From positions 121,259-185,258 of the forward strand of contig CAIPHS010000007.1 of the NCBI GenBank assembly GCA_903864915.1: a stretch of DNA of 64,000 nt, read 5' to 3'. Positions 1-9,205 of this stretch are shown here, piece by piece; position 1 is the stretch's first letter; each line of letters begins with the position of its first letter. Position numbers and translations under genes: made by a program. The stretch comes from an uncultured Candidatus Woesearchaeota archaeon. GTDB lineage: Archaea > Nanobdellota > Nanobdellia > UBA10117. The notes beneath the pieces are model-generated. The model was not told the DNA's origin, made no database searches, and was given only the letters and a program-made list of their open reading frames with translations.

Positions 1-417
1 GCATTTTTTGACCAATTCCAGGTCAAGGACTGACATGCTATACTCTGATGTGGAGAGTATATACTTATCGCCCTTCTTGAACTTAAACATCGATTCCTTG
101 TCAAATTTCTGTATGTCCATCAGCTTCTGGAATAGCCTGAAGTATCTTACATCCATCTTATACCTTTGTTCAACCTTATTCTTGTAAATGCTTATTTCGG
201 AGACGAATGTCTTGTTGTACGCATCAATCCTCTTGTAATAATACTCATATTCAAGCATAGATTGTACTGCAAGCCGCGCCGCACAGGTGACACGCTCCAT
301 TATCGACAAGAGAAACTTCATCTCCTGAACAAGCGGATAGGTGACATAGAGCATATGGTCTGCAAGCTCTATCTGCTTCCCAGCCTGCTGAAGCAGGTCT
401 TTATACAGCTCCCCCAT
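1..417 (-). CDS. hypothetical protein, C-terminus truncated by window edge
   Basis: Open minus-strand frame from ATG (415-417) to the edge, translating MGELYKDLLQQAGKQIELADHMLYVTYPLVQEMKFLLSIMERVTCAARLAVQSMLEYEYYYKRIDAYNKTF...; not in the ORF track because it has no stop inside the window. Confidence 0.7.
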   Translation of the reverse strand, partial: MGELYKDLLQQAGKQIELADHMLYVTYPLVQEMKFLLSIMERVTCAARLAVQSMLEYEYYYKRIDAYNKTFVSEISIYKNKVEQRYKMDVRYFRLFQKLMDIQKFDKESMFKFKKGDKYILSTSEYSMSVLDLELVKKC

Positions 418-509
418 TGAAAATGGACTAGCGAAAAGCATTGGCTTTTCAGCGCTGCCCATTAGCACCCCATTAGATTAAAAAAGGGTAAGCATAAAGC
501 CTTTTTGAT

Positions 510-597
510 GCCTCCGTAGCTCAGCGGTAGAGCGCCCGTTTCGTACCAGATATTGCGAAAGAACGGGAGGCCGTAGGTTCAATCCCTGCCGGGGGCA
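510..597 (+). tRNA. tRNA-Thr (anticodon CGU) with a 16-nt intron at 37/38
   Basis: Acceptor GCCTCCG/CGGGGGC plus discriminator A; D arm GCTC..GAGC; T arm GTAGG-TTCAATC-CCTGC; anticodon stem CCCGT/ACGGG. Central helix TTCG/CGAA between 3-nt bulges TAC and AGA defines intron CCAGATATTGCGAAAG; spliced loop TTCGTAA. Confidence 0.9.
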
Positions 598-606
598 GTT
601 CATAAC

Positions 607-849
607 ATGAAAATTCAGCAAAGTGTTAAGGCATTTGAAAAAAAGCTTGGTTTTAACAAAACACCAAAAGAGCAGATAATGAAGTTCTTTCAAAAGGATG
701 CTAAATTTATCAAGAAAGGCAAGCGCCTAAGGCACAAAACCCTTGATGTTTTCTTTGAAATCATACAATTAGCAAATAGACTACATATCAATTTAGAAAA
801 AGATATTCAAAAGCACATGAAAGAAGCTGAGGTCAAGTATCGGAAATGA
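607..849 (+). CDS. small protein resembling the C-terminal part of the MazG-like NTP pyrophosphohydrolase fold, degenerate
   Basis: 80 aa; LDVFFEIIQLANRLHINLEKDIQKHMKEAEVKYRK resembles MazG-like C-terminal helices. Confidence 0.5.
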   Translation: MKIQQSVKAFEKKLGFNKTPKEQIMKFFQKDAKFIKKGKRLRHKTLDVFFEIIQLANRLHINLEKDIQKHMKEAEVKYRK

Positions 850-1613
850 AACCGTTTGACGCGCGTGGAAATCTGTCCCGGGGCACTCGTATGAACAAAA
901 TAAAAGTGCAACACAAAAGAAAGTTATTGTCACTAATTAAGCTTGCAATATTATATGAGATTGCTCTACTCTTAGTGACTTTAGACAAGGTGCCCGAATC
1001 CGAAGTTGCACTTCATAGCTACAAATTTAAGTGCAGGCGCAAGACAACCGATTATGTACACCTCACCAAATACTATGAAGCTGAAACAACTGAATTCTTG
1101 CTGAATAAAAAAGGTGACTTTTTTGTAGACGTAGGGGCACATATCGGCAGATATTCCGTTTTGTTATCTAAGAATTTCAAAAAGGTAGTTGCATTTGAGC
1201 CGGTCAAGAGTACTTTTAATCAGCTTAACACAAATGTTTCGATGAACTGTTTAAATAATGTCAAATTGGTAAATGCTGCTGCATACGAAAAAGCGGGCAA
1301 TAAAATAATTCACTGTGAGCTGAATTTGGGCAGCTCTTCTTTTTATACTAAATCGCGCAAAACAGAACGGATTAAAACCATTGCGTTAGACAACATTGTA
1401 CGAAAGGCGGATCTAATCAAAATCGATGTTGAGGGTGCAGAATTGCATGCCTTAAAAGGTGCTAAACAACTTTTAACAAATAATAACCCCATTTTAGTCA
1501 TAGAATCCTTTAATGTCAATCCAATCAAAAATTATTTGAAGAAATTTGGCTACTCCATAACGGATAGATTAGACCATACTAATTTCGTATTCGAAAAAAA
1601 CTGCCCGTGGTAA
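846..1613 (+). CDS. FkbM family methyltransferase
   Basis: VDVGAHIGRYSVLLSK...AFEPVKSTF...ADLIKIDVEGAELHALKGA motifs. Confidence 0.85.
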   Translation: MKPFDARGNLSRGTRMNKIKVQHKRKLLSLIKLAILYEIALLLVTLDKVPESEVALHSYKFKCRRKTTDYVHLTKYYEAETTEFLLNKKGDFFVDVGAHIGRYSVLLSKNFKKVVAFEPVKSTFNQLNTNVSMNCLNNVKLVNAAAYEKAGNKIIHCELNLGSSSFYTKSRKTERIKTIALDNIVRKADLIKIDVEGAELHALKGAKQLLTNNNPILVIESFNVNPIKNYLKKFGYSITDRLDHTNFVFEKNCPW

Positions 1614-1619
1614 GTTGAT

Positions 1620-2390
1620 ATGAAACCTTTCGATGTGCACTGCCATCTTTATGACGAAAGCTTTGACAAAGATAGAGCCAATGTAATTGAAAGGGCGAAG
1701 AAAGTCCTTTCAGGCATTGTTGACGTTGGTGAAGAACCTGAATCAAACAGGAAAGTTCTCGAATTATGCAAAAAATATCCAACATTTATTTTCCCAGGGC
1801 TGGCAATCCATCCCGCAAAAGTCCATTTGCTGACAGACAAAGAGATAGATGCTGAAATTTCCTTCATCAGGAAGCAAAAGAATCTTGTTTGCATCGGCGA
1901 ATGCGGCCTGGATTACATGTGGGCTGAAAAATCAGGCGATTTTGATAAGACTAAGAAAAGGCAGCAGGAAACTTTTAGAAAAATGATAGACTTGGCAAAT
2001 GACATGAACTTGCCAGTAAACACTCATTCACGCAGGGCAACCTCAGCAGTTATAGACTTGCTGAAGAAATACAAAGCAAAGAAAGCAATTCTTCACGGTT
2101 TTTCAGGCAAAATTGAGGAAGCCAGGGAAGCTGTAAAGCTTGGCTACAAAATTGCAGTAGGTGCGAACATATCTAATTGGACAGAAACGCTGGAATATCT
2201 TAAAGAATTTCCGCTCAGCACGTTTGTTTTGCACACAGATTCACCAGTCATGGGCCCTGTGAAGGGTGAAAGAAATGAGCCTGCAAACATTTCCTTGGTT
2301 GTAAAGGAAATTGCTAAAATAAAGAAAATTCCGGAAGAAAAAGTTATAGAAATAACGAACAAAAACGTAAAAGAACTGTTTGGAATCTAG
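1620..2390 (+). CDS. TatD family hydrolase/DNase
   Basis: DVHCHLYDE, GLAIHPAKV, IGECGLDYMW, HSRRA, LHTDSP motifs. Confidence 0.88.
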   Translation: MKPFDVHCHLYDESFDKDRANVIERAKKVLSGIVDVGEEPESNRKVLELCKKYPTFIFPGLAIHPAKVHLLTDKEIDAEISFIRKQKNLVCIGECGLDYMWAEKSGDFDKTKKRQQETFRKMIDLANDMNLPVNTHSRRATSAVIDLLKKYKAKKAILHGFSGKIEEAREAVKLGYKIAVGANISNWTETLEYLKEFPLSTFVLHTDSPVMGPVKGERNEPANISLVVKEIAKIKKIPEEKVIEITNKNVKELFGI

Positions 2391-3250
2391 CCGATGTAGC
2401 GCTGCTCATCATCCTTTGCTTTCTTTACTGCGCCTGCTTCCTTTGCCTGCTCCATCATGCCTTTCAACTGTTCTTCAAAGCCTTCGGCTTTCTTCAGCAA
2501 AGGCCGATAATCAATCTTCAAGCCCAGATATTTGTCCAGGGCTTCTATGATTTTTGCTGCTGCCTTGCTATCTGGCAGGTTTGAATGTGTTTCTGCAAAG
2601 ATGAATGATGCATTGCAGTTCTTTTCAGCTTTAAGCATCAATGCGCCAGCGGGACCAAAAATAATACCATCTTTCACAGGGTTTATGCCGAGTGCTTCGA
2701 ATCTTTTCTTTTTTTCTTCGCAGTTTGTATAATAGTATGTATTCGGTTCCGTTTTATCCGATTCAGACCCTATGCCCTCTATGCATATGATTTCCTTCGC
2801 ATTGACTTTCTTGTACAAATCAAGCAAGGCGTCGGTGACTTCCCATTCCATACCTGCGACACCCGTAACAGCTTCCAGAACAATTATGTTGTACTTATCA
2901 TTGTGGAAAATTTCCAAAGGCTGCACTACTCTTTTTCCGTGCACGAAGGCAATTGGCGCCAGCCTTGGCGACCAGAACGAGCCTATAGAGTGCATCTTCA
3001 GATGATCCATCAAAAACTCAACTGCAATTGTTGCAACAAAACCGAAACCTGGGAAACCTTCGATTATGATTGAATTTTTCGGCTTTTCCTTCAATTTTAA
3101 CTCAAGCTTTCTCGAGCCATAAGACATGCTCCTTAAATTGGGAGCAATCTCGTGATTATTAGGTATTCCTGGCATTGAAGGAAGCTTAATCTTCGGGTTT
3201 GTAATCCTTCGTTGCATCCCACTAAGGTCTGGTAAAATCGATGCGGCCAT
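2387..3250 (-). CDS. PAC2 family protein (proteasome assembly chaperone-like)
   Basis: IIEGFPGFGFVATIAVEFLMDHL...CIEGIGSES...GPAGALML. Confidence 0.85.
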   Translation of the reverse strand: MAASILPDLSGMQRRITNPKIKLPSMPGIPNNHEIAPNLRSMSYGSRKLELKLKEKPKNSIIIEGFPGFGFVATIAVEFLMDHLKMHSIGSFWSPRLAPIAFVHGKRVVQPLEIFHNDKYNIIVLEAVTGVAGMEWEVTDALLDLYKKVNAKEIICIEGIGSESDKTEPNTYYYTNCEEKKKRFEALGINPVKDGIIFGPAGALMLKAEKNCNASFIFAETHSNLPDSKAAAKIIEALDKYLGLKIDYRPLLKKAEGFEEQLKGMMEQAKEAGAVKKAKDDEQRYIG

Positions 3251-3326
3251 GATAGCATTAATTCTGCCGCTTATATAAAAGTTTAGGTTAGGAAAAGCTT
3301 TAAAAAGTGGCTCGCGGAGCTCAAAT

Positions 3327-3447
3327 TGCTAGCGGTCAAAGTACCAGGGCAAAACCTGCTCTCGTTCCGAACGCAGAAGTTAATCCTGGTAACGTTTTGT
3401 CGTGTACTGACCCGTCACGGGTCGGGAAAGGCAGAAAACTGCTAGTA
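3327..3447 (+). rRNA. rrf: 5S rRNA
   Basis: Terminal helix CTAGCGG/CTGCTAG; conserved loop-A/B region CGTTCCGAACGCAGAAGTTAATCCTGG; ~121 nt; CTTTAAAAAG promoter-like box upstream; no competing CDS. Confidence 0.9.
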
Positions 3448-3511
3448 CTTTTATATCTTATTAGTATCCACTAACAAACCCTTTAAGCCATTACATCTCC
3501 AATAATATGCT

Positions 3512-4789
3512 ATGGGAATTGTGGATTTTCTGAAAGGCATTTTTACTGAAAAACCAAAGCACGAAGAGATGCCTCAAGAGCAAGCCATACAGACATCAAA
3601 ATTGGAGGAGTGGTTTGCAGAGAAAGAAGCAAATATCAGGCACAGCACAGAGCTTGTTCTAGAAAATGGAAAACCAAGATTTTTGAATGCCGTAAAGATG
3701 TGCGAGCAGTCCTGCAGTTCCTTAAAAAGTGCGCAGCCAAGATACCCACAATTATATGCGCAAAACGCGGCTGTTGCTGAAGGAAATCGTGCAGCATTCA
3801 TCACAGCAACTGAAAACCTTCTCAAATCCCTAAGATTTCCGGATTCTCCCGATGATTTTTCAAATTTTATTCAAAACACCAATTCTGCTTTAGACTCTTT
3901 CATGTCCTCAAGCAACCGCTCTTTTATTATAGCAAATGAATTTTTCACAGAACATACGTCTTCTACCAAAAAGTGCCTGCAAGATATAGATGGGGTGCTG
4001 CAGGATCTTAGAAAATACTATCAGGAAAATAAATTGACTGAGCTTTCCAAAGCTAAGGAAAAAATTACAAAGCTAATGCAAAAGATCGAGCAGGCGCAGC
4101 AACTGGAAACAGAGTTGAGGGAAGTTGAAACTAGCTTGAAAGACATAAATGAACGGACAACAAAAGCAAATCAGGATTTGTCAGAGCATTTGCAAAGCCC
4201 AGCATTTCTGGAAAAGCAAAGGCTTGAAGCAGAGCTCGGGGACGTTCAGGCAAAAGCAAAGTTGCTGGGTGATGAAATACATGGAATTTTTTCCGCACTT
4301 GATGCGCCTCTGCGAAAAATAGCGTGGGACAATCCACACCATAAAAAGCTCATAGAACATTATTCTGATGATTTAGTAAATACAATTTCCAAAGATACTG
4401 ACTTCAAGTTCGGGGATGTTCTTACAAAATTAAAGACCGAGATAGAAGCAGGCAGGGTTTATGCAAAGGATAAGCGGCGCAGCCAGGCATTAAGCGCCAT
4501 AAACGTGCTTACAAAAACGTACCTGCAGGACTGGCTGGCCCGGCATGATAAATTAAAGGATGGGGAAGCCAGCTTGCAAGAACAAATCAAAAATTCTGAA
4601 GCAGGCAGTAAGGAAGCCGCACTTAATACAGAGATTCGAAAGCTGGAACACGAAAAGGAAAACCTGGACAAAAGCCAAGCTGCCTTGATTCGCAGCCAAA
4701 AGCGCATTGATTTAGATGAAGAAACAAAAGAAACAGGCGCCAACCTTAGCTTGCTGCTCGGCAGCCAAATTAAATTAATAAGAGATTAA
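3512..4789 (+). CDS. coiled-coil protein of unknown function
   Basis: 425 aa with long E/K/Q/L-rich heptad-like segments. Confidence 0.7.
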   Translation: MGIVDFLKGIFTEKPKHEEMPQEQAIQTSKLEEWFAEKEANIRHSTELVLENGKPRFLNAVKMCEQSCSSLKSAQPRYPQLYAQNAAVAEGNRAAFITATENLLKSLRFPDSPDDFSNFIQNTNSALDSFMSSSNRSFIIANEFFTEHTSSTKKCLQDIDGVLQDLRKYYQENKLTELSKAKEKITKLMQKIEQAQQLETELREVETSLKDINERTTKANQDLSEHLQSPAFLEKQRLEAELGDVQAKAKLLGDEIHGIFSALDAPLRKIAWDNPHHKKLIEHYSDDLVNTISKDTDFKFGDVLTKLKTEIEAGRVYAKDKRRSQALSAINVLTKTYLQDWLARHDKLKDGEASLQEQIKNSEAGSKEAALNTEIRKLEHEKENLDKSQAALIRSQKRIDLDEETKETGANLSLLLGSQIKLIRD

Positions 4790-4859
4790 TTGCAGAACTT
4801 GCCACATTTTTGAACTGTAGAAAGATATATTAAATATATCGTATTATCTAATAAAGTAT

Positions 4860-5276
4860 ATGACCAATACCATTTCTGTCAGAGGACTGAAAGTTGGAAG
4901 AGATGAGCTCGTTTCTTTGCAAGCGTGGGCCAAAAAGACGCTAGAGGGCCGCAAAACAGAAACCCAAATACTTGAAAAGATTGAAGAGCTGCTAGGCGAA
5001 GCAGAAAATCTTGAAAAAAATTGTTATTGGACTGAATATGAGTACGTCGGCAAAGCGCCTCCTAAGCCAAAAGCAGAGCACTTAAAAGAAATAAAATATT
5101 TGGAATCCGTTCTGCCAGAGATAAAAGCTGTTTTGAAAGAAATTGAGGCATTAGCAACAGAGCTTAAAAAAATAGAATTTCAAGATTACAAGTTCTCACG
5201 TATTGTATATACACATTCTAACTCATTGCACGAAATTGGTGGCGAATTAAAATCACTAATTCAATTCTATGGGTGA
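4860..5276 (+). CDS. hypothetical protein, tandem paralog 1
   Basis: LKVGRDELVSLQAWAKKTLEGRKTETQILEKIEELLGEAENL shared with the next ORF. Confidence 0.65.
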   Translation: MTNTISVRGLKVGRDELVSLQAWAKKTLEGRKTETQILEKIEELLGEAENLEKNCYWTEYEYVGKAPPKPKAEHLKEIKYLESVLPEIKAVLKEIEALATELKKIEFQDYKFSRIVYTHSNSLHEIGGELKSLIQFYG

Positions 5277-5279
5277 AAC

Positions 5280-5765
5280 ATGATACAAGTTAAAATTCCG
5301 ATATTTGGAGATTATGCGGAAGGGCAGCAGGAAGGAGATATCCTCAAATTAAAATTAGGCAAGGATGAATTGGAAAAATTACGTGAATGGGCAAAAACCG
5401 AATTAAAAACTGAAGCAACTGAAACTAAAATAATAGCAGAAATAAAAAGTCTCTTGGATGAAGCGTATGATCTTCAAGCTGCTGGGATAAACATAGTTTT
5501 TGCTGAGTCAGAATTGAAAGAAGAGGAATTTCGCAACAGTTTGGCTAGGGATGGCAACAGAAAAAAGCATAAAGCATTAGCAGCAAAAGCCAAGCCCATT
5601 TTAGAAAAGATACGCATTAGTTATGAGGCGATTAAAAAATTAAATGAAGTACTTTCCAGTATTGAGCAACAAGGATATAGATTTTCAATGGCAGTATTTT
5701 CTAGAGTCGACCATCTCCAAAAACTTATGGAAAATATAAACGAGGAAATAAGACGAGAGCGATAA
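5280..5765 (+). CDS. hypothetical protein, tandem paralog 2
   Basis: LKLGKDELEKLREWAKTELKTEATETKIIAEIKSLLDEAYDL. Confidence 0.65.
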   Translation: MIQVKIPIFGDYAEGQQEGDILKLKLGKDELEKLREWAKTELKTEATETKIIAEIKSLLDEAYDLQAAGINIVFAESELKEEEFRNSLARDGNRKKHKALAAKAKPILEKIRISYEAIKKLNEVLSSIEQQGYRFSMAVFSRVDHLQKLMENINEEIRRER

Positions 5766-5804
5766 GCCTATCTATTTTTATACCACCTTTTTCTAATTTA
5801 AATC

Positions 5805-6134
5805 ATGATAGACAAAACTGAGATGCAGCACATTGCCTCTGAGAGGATAGGCATACTTTTCAGGGAAGCTGGCAAGGCTGCAAGAGAGCACAATCTTACT
5901 AGGGCATCAAGATATATTTTCCTTGCAAGAAAGCTTGCCATGAAATTTGCAGTCAGGCTAACTAGGGAGCAAAGGCGCAAGTTTTGCCACAAATGCTACA
6001 AGTTTCTGCAGCCAGGCAGGAATGTTTCTGTCAAAACAAACAAGAAAACAAGGGCAGTTGAATATACCTGCAAGGAATGCGGGCACATCAACAGGTTTCC
6101 TTATGTAAGGGAAAAGCTTAGTACTCGTAAATAG
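5805..6134 (+). CDS. rnp4: Ribonuclease P protein component 4 (Rpr2/Rpp21 family)
   Basis: RYIFLARKLAMKFAVRL...FCHKCYKFLQPGRN...YTCKECGHINRFPYVRE zinc ribbon. Confidence 0.93.
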   Translation: MIDKTEMQHIASERIGILFREAGKAAREHNLTRASRYIFLARKLAMKFAVRLTREQRRKFCHKCYKFLQPGRNVSVKTNKKTRAVEYTCKECGHINRFPYVREKLSTRK

Positions 6135-6969
6135 CCGCCAGATTATCTTCTGAATCCCTTATGAAAACTGTGTCGCCATCATTGTTCCACACAGTTGTAT
6201 CAAGGTCCCAATACAGAACATTCCCGGAATCGCTGCCTTTGCCGCTATGTATCGTGACTGATTCCCCAGTTCCAAGCATGGTATTGTTGAAAGTGTAAAT
6301 GTGTGTTGCCTCATCCTTCATCTGCCAGCCATCCATGTTTATCTCTGCACCGTTATTTTTTATCACGATAGATTCATCATTCGGATTTTTGGAAGTGTCT
6401 GGATTCTGGTTTATGCTGATTGAAATGTTGTAAAGGTTTGCACCATAGCCTTTCCACATGCCAAGCTGCTTTTGCCTTGCCTCTTTTTCCAGGCAATCAA
6501 ACAAGTCCTGATATTTTGTGTCTGGCGGATAAACAAAGCTTGAAGCCAAACCGGATGAAACCTGCTCAGCATTTGCAAATTTACTATCTGTAAAAACATA
6601 CCTTAATTTGCGCCCGTATTTGTCAGTGTCAGAAACATCCTTTTGCAAATAAACGTTTTTGTTCAAAACGAGATTTTCCATGTTTTGCGCTGCTTCGGCA
6701 AAATTATGCTCGTTGTGCTCTGGCGTGTTTATTCCATCCAATCTAACTTTGCTTCCATCTGCTAATGCAAGCGTATCGCCGTCAACAACTCTTGCGACTT
6801 CAAAAGCCCGTGCACCTTCCGTGTTTGCGGATATTATTTTAGGCAATTCGGTAACTATTTTTGCACAGTTATCCGTACTTGTGCTATTCGTATTTGCGAT
6901 ATTACCGCTTATGCACCCGCTAAAGAGAATCAAAGAGAACATCAGTAAAACAGCCAACAGTTTGTTCAT
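6118..6969 (-). CDS. thermonuclease-family lipoprotein with C-terminal lamin-tail domain
   Basis: Lipobox-like ILFSGC; SNase residues KVRLDGINTPE and DKYGRKLRYV; C-terminal DESIVIKNNGAEINMDGWQMKDEATHIYTFNN is lamin-tail-like. Start moved to MNKLLAVLL. Confidence 0.85.
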   Translation of the reverse strand: MNKLLAVLLMFSLILFSGCISGNIANTNSTSTDNCAKIVTELPKIISANTEGARAFEVARVVDGDTLALADGSKVRLDGINTPEHNEHNFAEAAQNMENLVLNKNVYLQKDVSDTDKYGRKLRYVFTDSKFANAEQVSSGLASSFVYPPDTKYQDLFDCLEKEARQKQLGMWKGYGANLYNISISINQNPDTSKNPNDESIVIKNNGAEINMDGWQMKDEATHIYTFNNTMLGTGESVTIHSGKGSDSGNVLYWDLDTTVWNNDGDTVFIRDSEDNLAAIYEY

Positions 6970-7013
6970 GAACGCAAGCGAAGTTTTTAGAATATATCTC
7001 TTTCTATTTAGGC

Positions 7014-7523
7014 ATGTCTGATGTAAATCGCACGCATGTTTGTAACTGCGCAACAATCGCAGAAATGCTTCTAGTAGGCAAAAATGAGTATATCTATGCA
7101 GACTTCATAATGAGCAGGGAAAGGATTGCAAGATACTTTCCTGAAACAATAAAGCTGTTCAAATGGGATAAAGTAGTTGGCTGGTATCATGCAAGATTCT
7201 TTGGTGCTGATGGTCTTCAAGCATATGTTGCGGGCGCAAAGAAATTTTCCGAAGAACATGAAAAATTATCCTGGCTGCAGCAAAAGGCAGTTTATTTCGC
7301 TGTTATTGATCCATTCAACAGGAGCGTATCAGACATATGCGACAAATTAGATTTAGAAAAAGATGCTTCTGGCATCATGCGTGATGCAATAAAAGCTGCC
7401 GGGCTTCCACGAAAAGAAATTGTATCTGGGATAAGAGGATTAGGTTATGGGGATACTGTGGATGAGTTTAATAGTCTGGCCGATAGTGTGGAATCATGCT
7501 TGAAACCAAAACAGTCCGCGTAA
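7014..7523 (+). CDS. hypothetical protein
   Basis: 169 aa ORF overlapping a DUF167 gene start. Confidence 0.55.
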   Translation: MSDVNRTHVCNCATIAEMLLVGKNEYIYADFIMSRERIARYFPETIKLFKWDKVVGWYHARFFGADGLQAYVAGAKKFSEEHEKLSWLQQKAVYFAVIDPFNRSVSDICDKLDLEKDASGIMRDAIKAAGLPRKEIVSGIRGLGYGDTVDEFNSLADSVESCLKPKQSA

Positions 7524-7711
7524 AGCCAAACTCCCCAAAAACAAGGATTGTTTCTGAGACTGATTCCGAACTTGTTGTAGAAGTTGCAGCTCCGGCAGAG
7601 AACAACAAAGCAAATATCGAACTGATAAAATTCTTGTCAAAGAAATTCGGCAAGAATGTAAAAATAATAAGGGGCTTGACCTCAAAAAAGAAAATTATTT
7701 GGATTGGCTAG
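7496..7711 (+). CDS. DUF167 (YggU-like) family protein
   Basis: TKTVRVKPNSPKTRI...LVVEVAAPAENNKANIELIKFLSKKFGKNVKIIRGLTSKKKII. Confidence 0.88.
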   Translation: MLETKTVRVKPNSPKTRIVSETDSELVVEVAAPAENNKANIELIKFLSKKFGKNVKIIRGLTSKKKIIWIG

Positions 7712-7997
7712 CTTTTTTGGGCTCATAAACTGCTAGCAAATTATTGCCCTCGGGAGTTATTGTTATCAAACCTTCTAAAGAATCTACTTTGACAGCATTT
7801 GGCATTTTTTCATTCAACTCTGAATTAAGCCTCTCTGCAGACATGTACGCTGTTGCGCACATTATTGCATATGTCTCTGCATGCATATCTTCATCTAAAT
7901 CGTGCTTTATTGGAATTCCATCCTTCGACAAAAGCATCGTGTATTTTTTAGGTGGCATTTCTGCCACGTAAACTTGTTGCGGTGTAGACATCGCCAT
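7695..7997 (-). CDS. small protein, possibly roadblock/LC7-like
   Basis: 100 aa; weak family resemblance only. Confidence 0.45.
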   Translation of the reverse strand: MAMSTPQQVYVAEMPPKKYTMLLSKDGIPIKHDLDEDMHAETYAIMCATAYMSAERLNSELNEKMPNAVKVDSLEGLITITPEGNNLLAVYEPKKASQSK

Positions 7998-8043
7998 TGC
8001 AATCCAGTCAACTTATTTGATTTTTAAGCGTTATGTATTCTCT

Positions 8044-8613
8044 TCAGTAGGAGTGCCCAGTGCACAGAACCTTAACCTTAAGGGCTTTCAAAATATCAAC
8101 TGATTTTTTCAATTCTCGCAGATTTCCGGTCGGTAAATCCCATCTTCCAGTTGAATCGCCACCGAGCCAGCAGTCTCCTGAAAACAGGATTTGTTTTGCA
8201 GGATCGTAAAGAGCAATATCGCCTGAAGTGTGGCCTGGGACTTTTAATACCGCTAATTTGTATTCTCCAGTAAACAGCTTAGCACCATTATCTAATACTA
8301 AATCAACCCTGAAGCGCTCAACATCTTCTCCAGCTTCCTTGACCAGAGTGACTTCATCCATGTTTTTGATGTGTACCGCGGCTTCCTCGGAAGCTGCAAT
8401 GGTGCAATTCGGATTTTTCCTCTTGATTGCAGCTGCTTTCAGAATATGGTCCACGTGGCAGTGAGTCAAAACAAGCACATCAACAGGCTTGTCAAGATCA
8501 ACAGAAGCATCAATCTGTATTTTCTTTGTATCGTCTATGTAGTAGACATTATTCTTGTACTTCGGCTCAACAATCTTAAACACTTTTGGGGCAACTTCTT
8601 CCATTTCAACCAT
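8044..8613 (-). CDS. MBL-fold metallo-hydrolase
   Basis: VLTHCHVDHI, PGHTSGDIALY, FSGDCWLGG, CTGH motifs. Confidence 0.92.
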   Translation of the reverse strand: MVEMEEVAPKVFKIVEPKYKNNVYYIDDTKKIQIDASVDLDKPVDVLVLTHCHVDHILKAAAIKRKNPNCTIAASEEAAVHIKNMDEVTLVKEAGEDVERFRVDLVLDNGAKLFTGEYKLAVLKVPGHTSGDIALYDPAKQILFSGDCWLGGDSTGRWDLPTGNLRELKKSVDILKALKVKVLCTGHSY

Positions 8614-9205
8614 TTTTGTATTGGCTTTTAAAAACTTTGTAAAATATTTCCATTACTTCTTGAGCTTTCTTTCCAATTCTTCTCGCGCTTTTTGTTTTTA
8701 GTTGCTTATATCTGGTTAAAACATAATTTTCTCCATCTAAAACAGCATCGTATGGCTGCATTTTTGCATACAAAATACAATATGTAAAATCCCTGCAAAA
8801 CCCTATCGGTCCAAGGGCCAACAACCTATCTGCATCAAAGACAACTTTTTCTTCCTTTGCTTTTGCGCCTTTGTGAGCTTTGTATGAGCGCTCGTTGTGG
8901 TGGCTCATCGCGCAACAAATTCTGTTTGCAATTTCTGCGTCAACTTTTATTTTCTTAAGAAATTGTTTAACTTTGCTTGCTCCTATCGCAGCATGATTTT
9001 TCTTTGAAATTCTATGTGCAACATCATGCAATAATCCGGCAATTTCACAAATGTCTTCATCTGCGCCTTCCTGCTTTGCAAGCGATAACGCCAATCTTGC
9101 TGTCAGTTTAGCATGCCTAAAATCATGGTTAACATCATTATTTTTGTACTCTTCTTCTGCAAATTTCAGAATTTTCTTTCTTTGTGCGCTAGAAATTTTA
9201 TTCAT
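8606..9205 (-). CDS. HD domain protein
   Basis: NHDFRHAKLTARLA, AGLLHDVAHR, HHNER, VFDADRLLALG. Confidence 0.88.
   Translation of the reverse strand: MNKISSAQRKKILKFAEEEYKNNDVNHDFRHAKLTARLALSLAKQEGADEDICEIAGLLHDVAHRISKKNHAAIGASKVKQFLKKIKVDAEIANRICCAMSHHNERSYKAHKGAKAKEEKVVFDADRLLALGPIGFCRDFTYCILYAKMQPYDAVLDGENYVLTRYKQLKTKSARRIGKKAQEVMEIFYKVFKSQYKNG

Noticed and set aside
478-693. 71-aa minus-strand ORF (MNCPRQGLNLRPPVL...RSTAELRRHQKG)
   Set aside because: It is the antisense translation of the tRNA-Thr gene; a typical spurious ORF.
4824-4840. GATATAT-TAA-ATATATC palindrome as a stand-alone operator
   Set aside because: Pure AT sequence at a likely promoter; palindromy is weak evidence alone, so mentioned only with the gene cluster.
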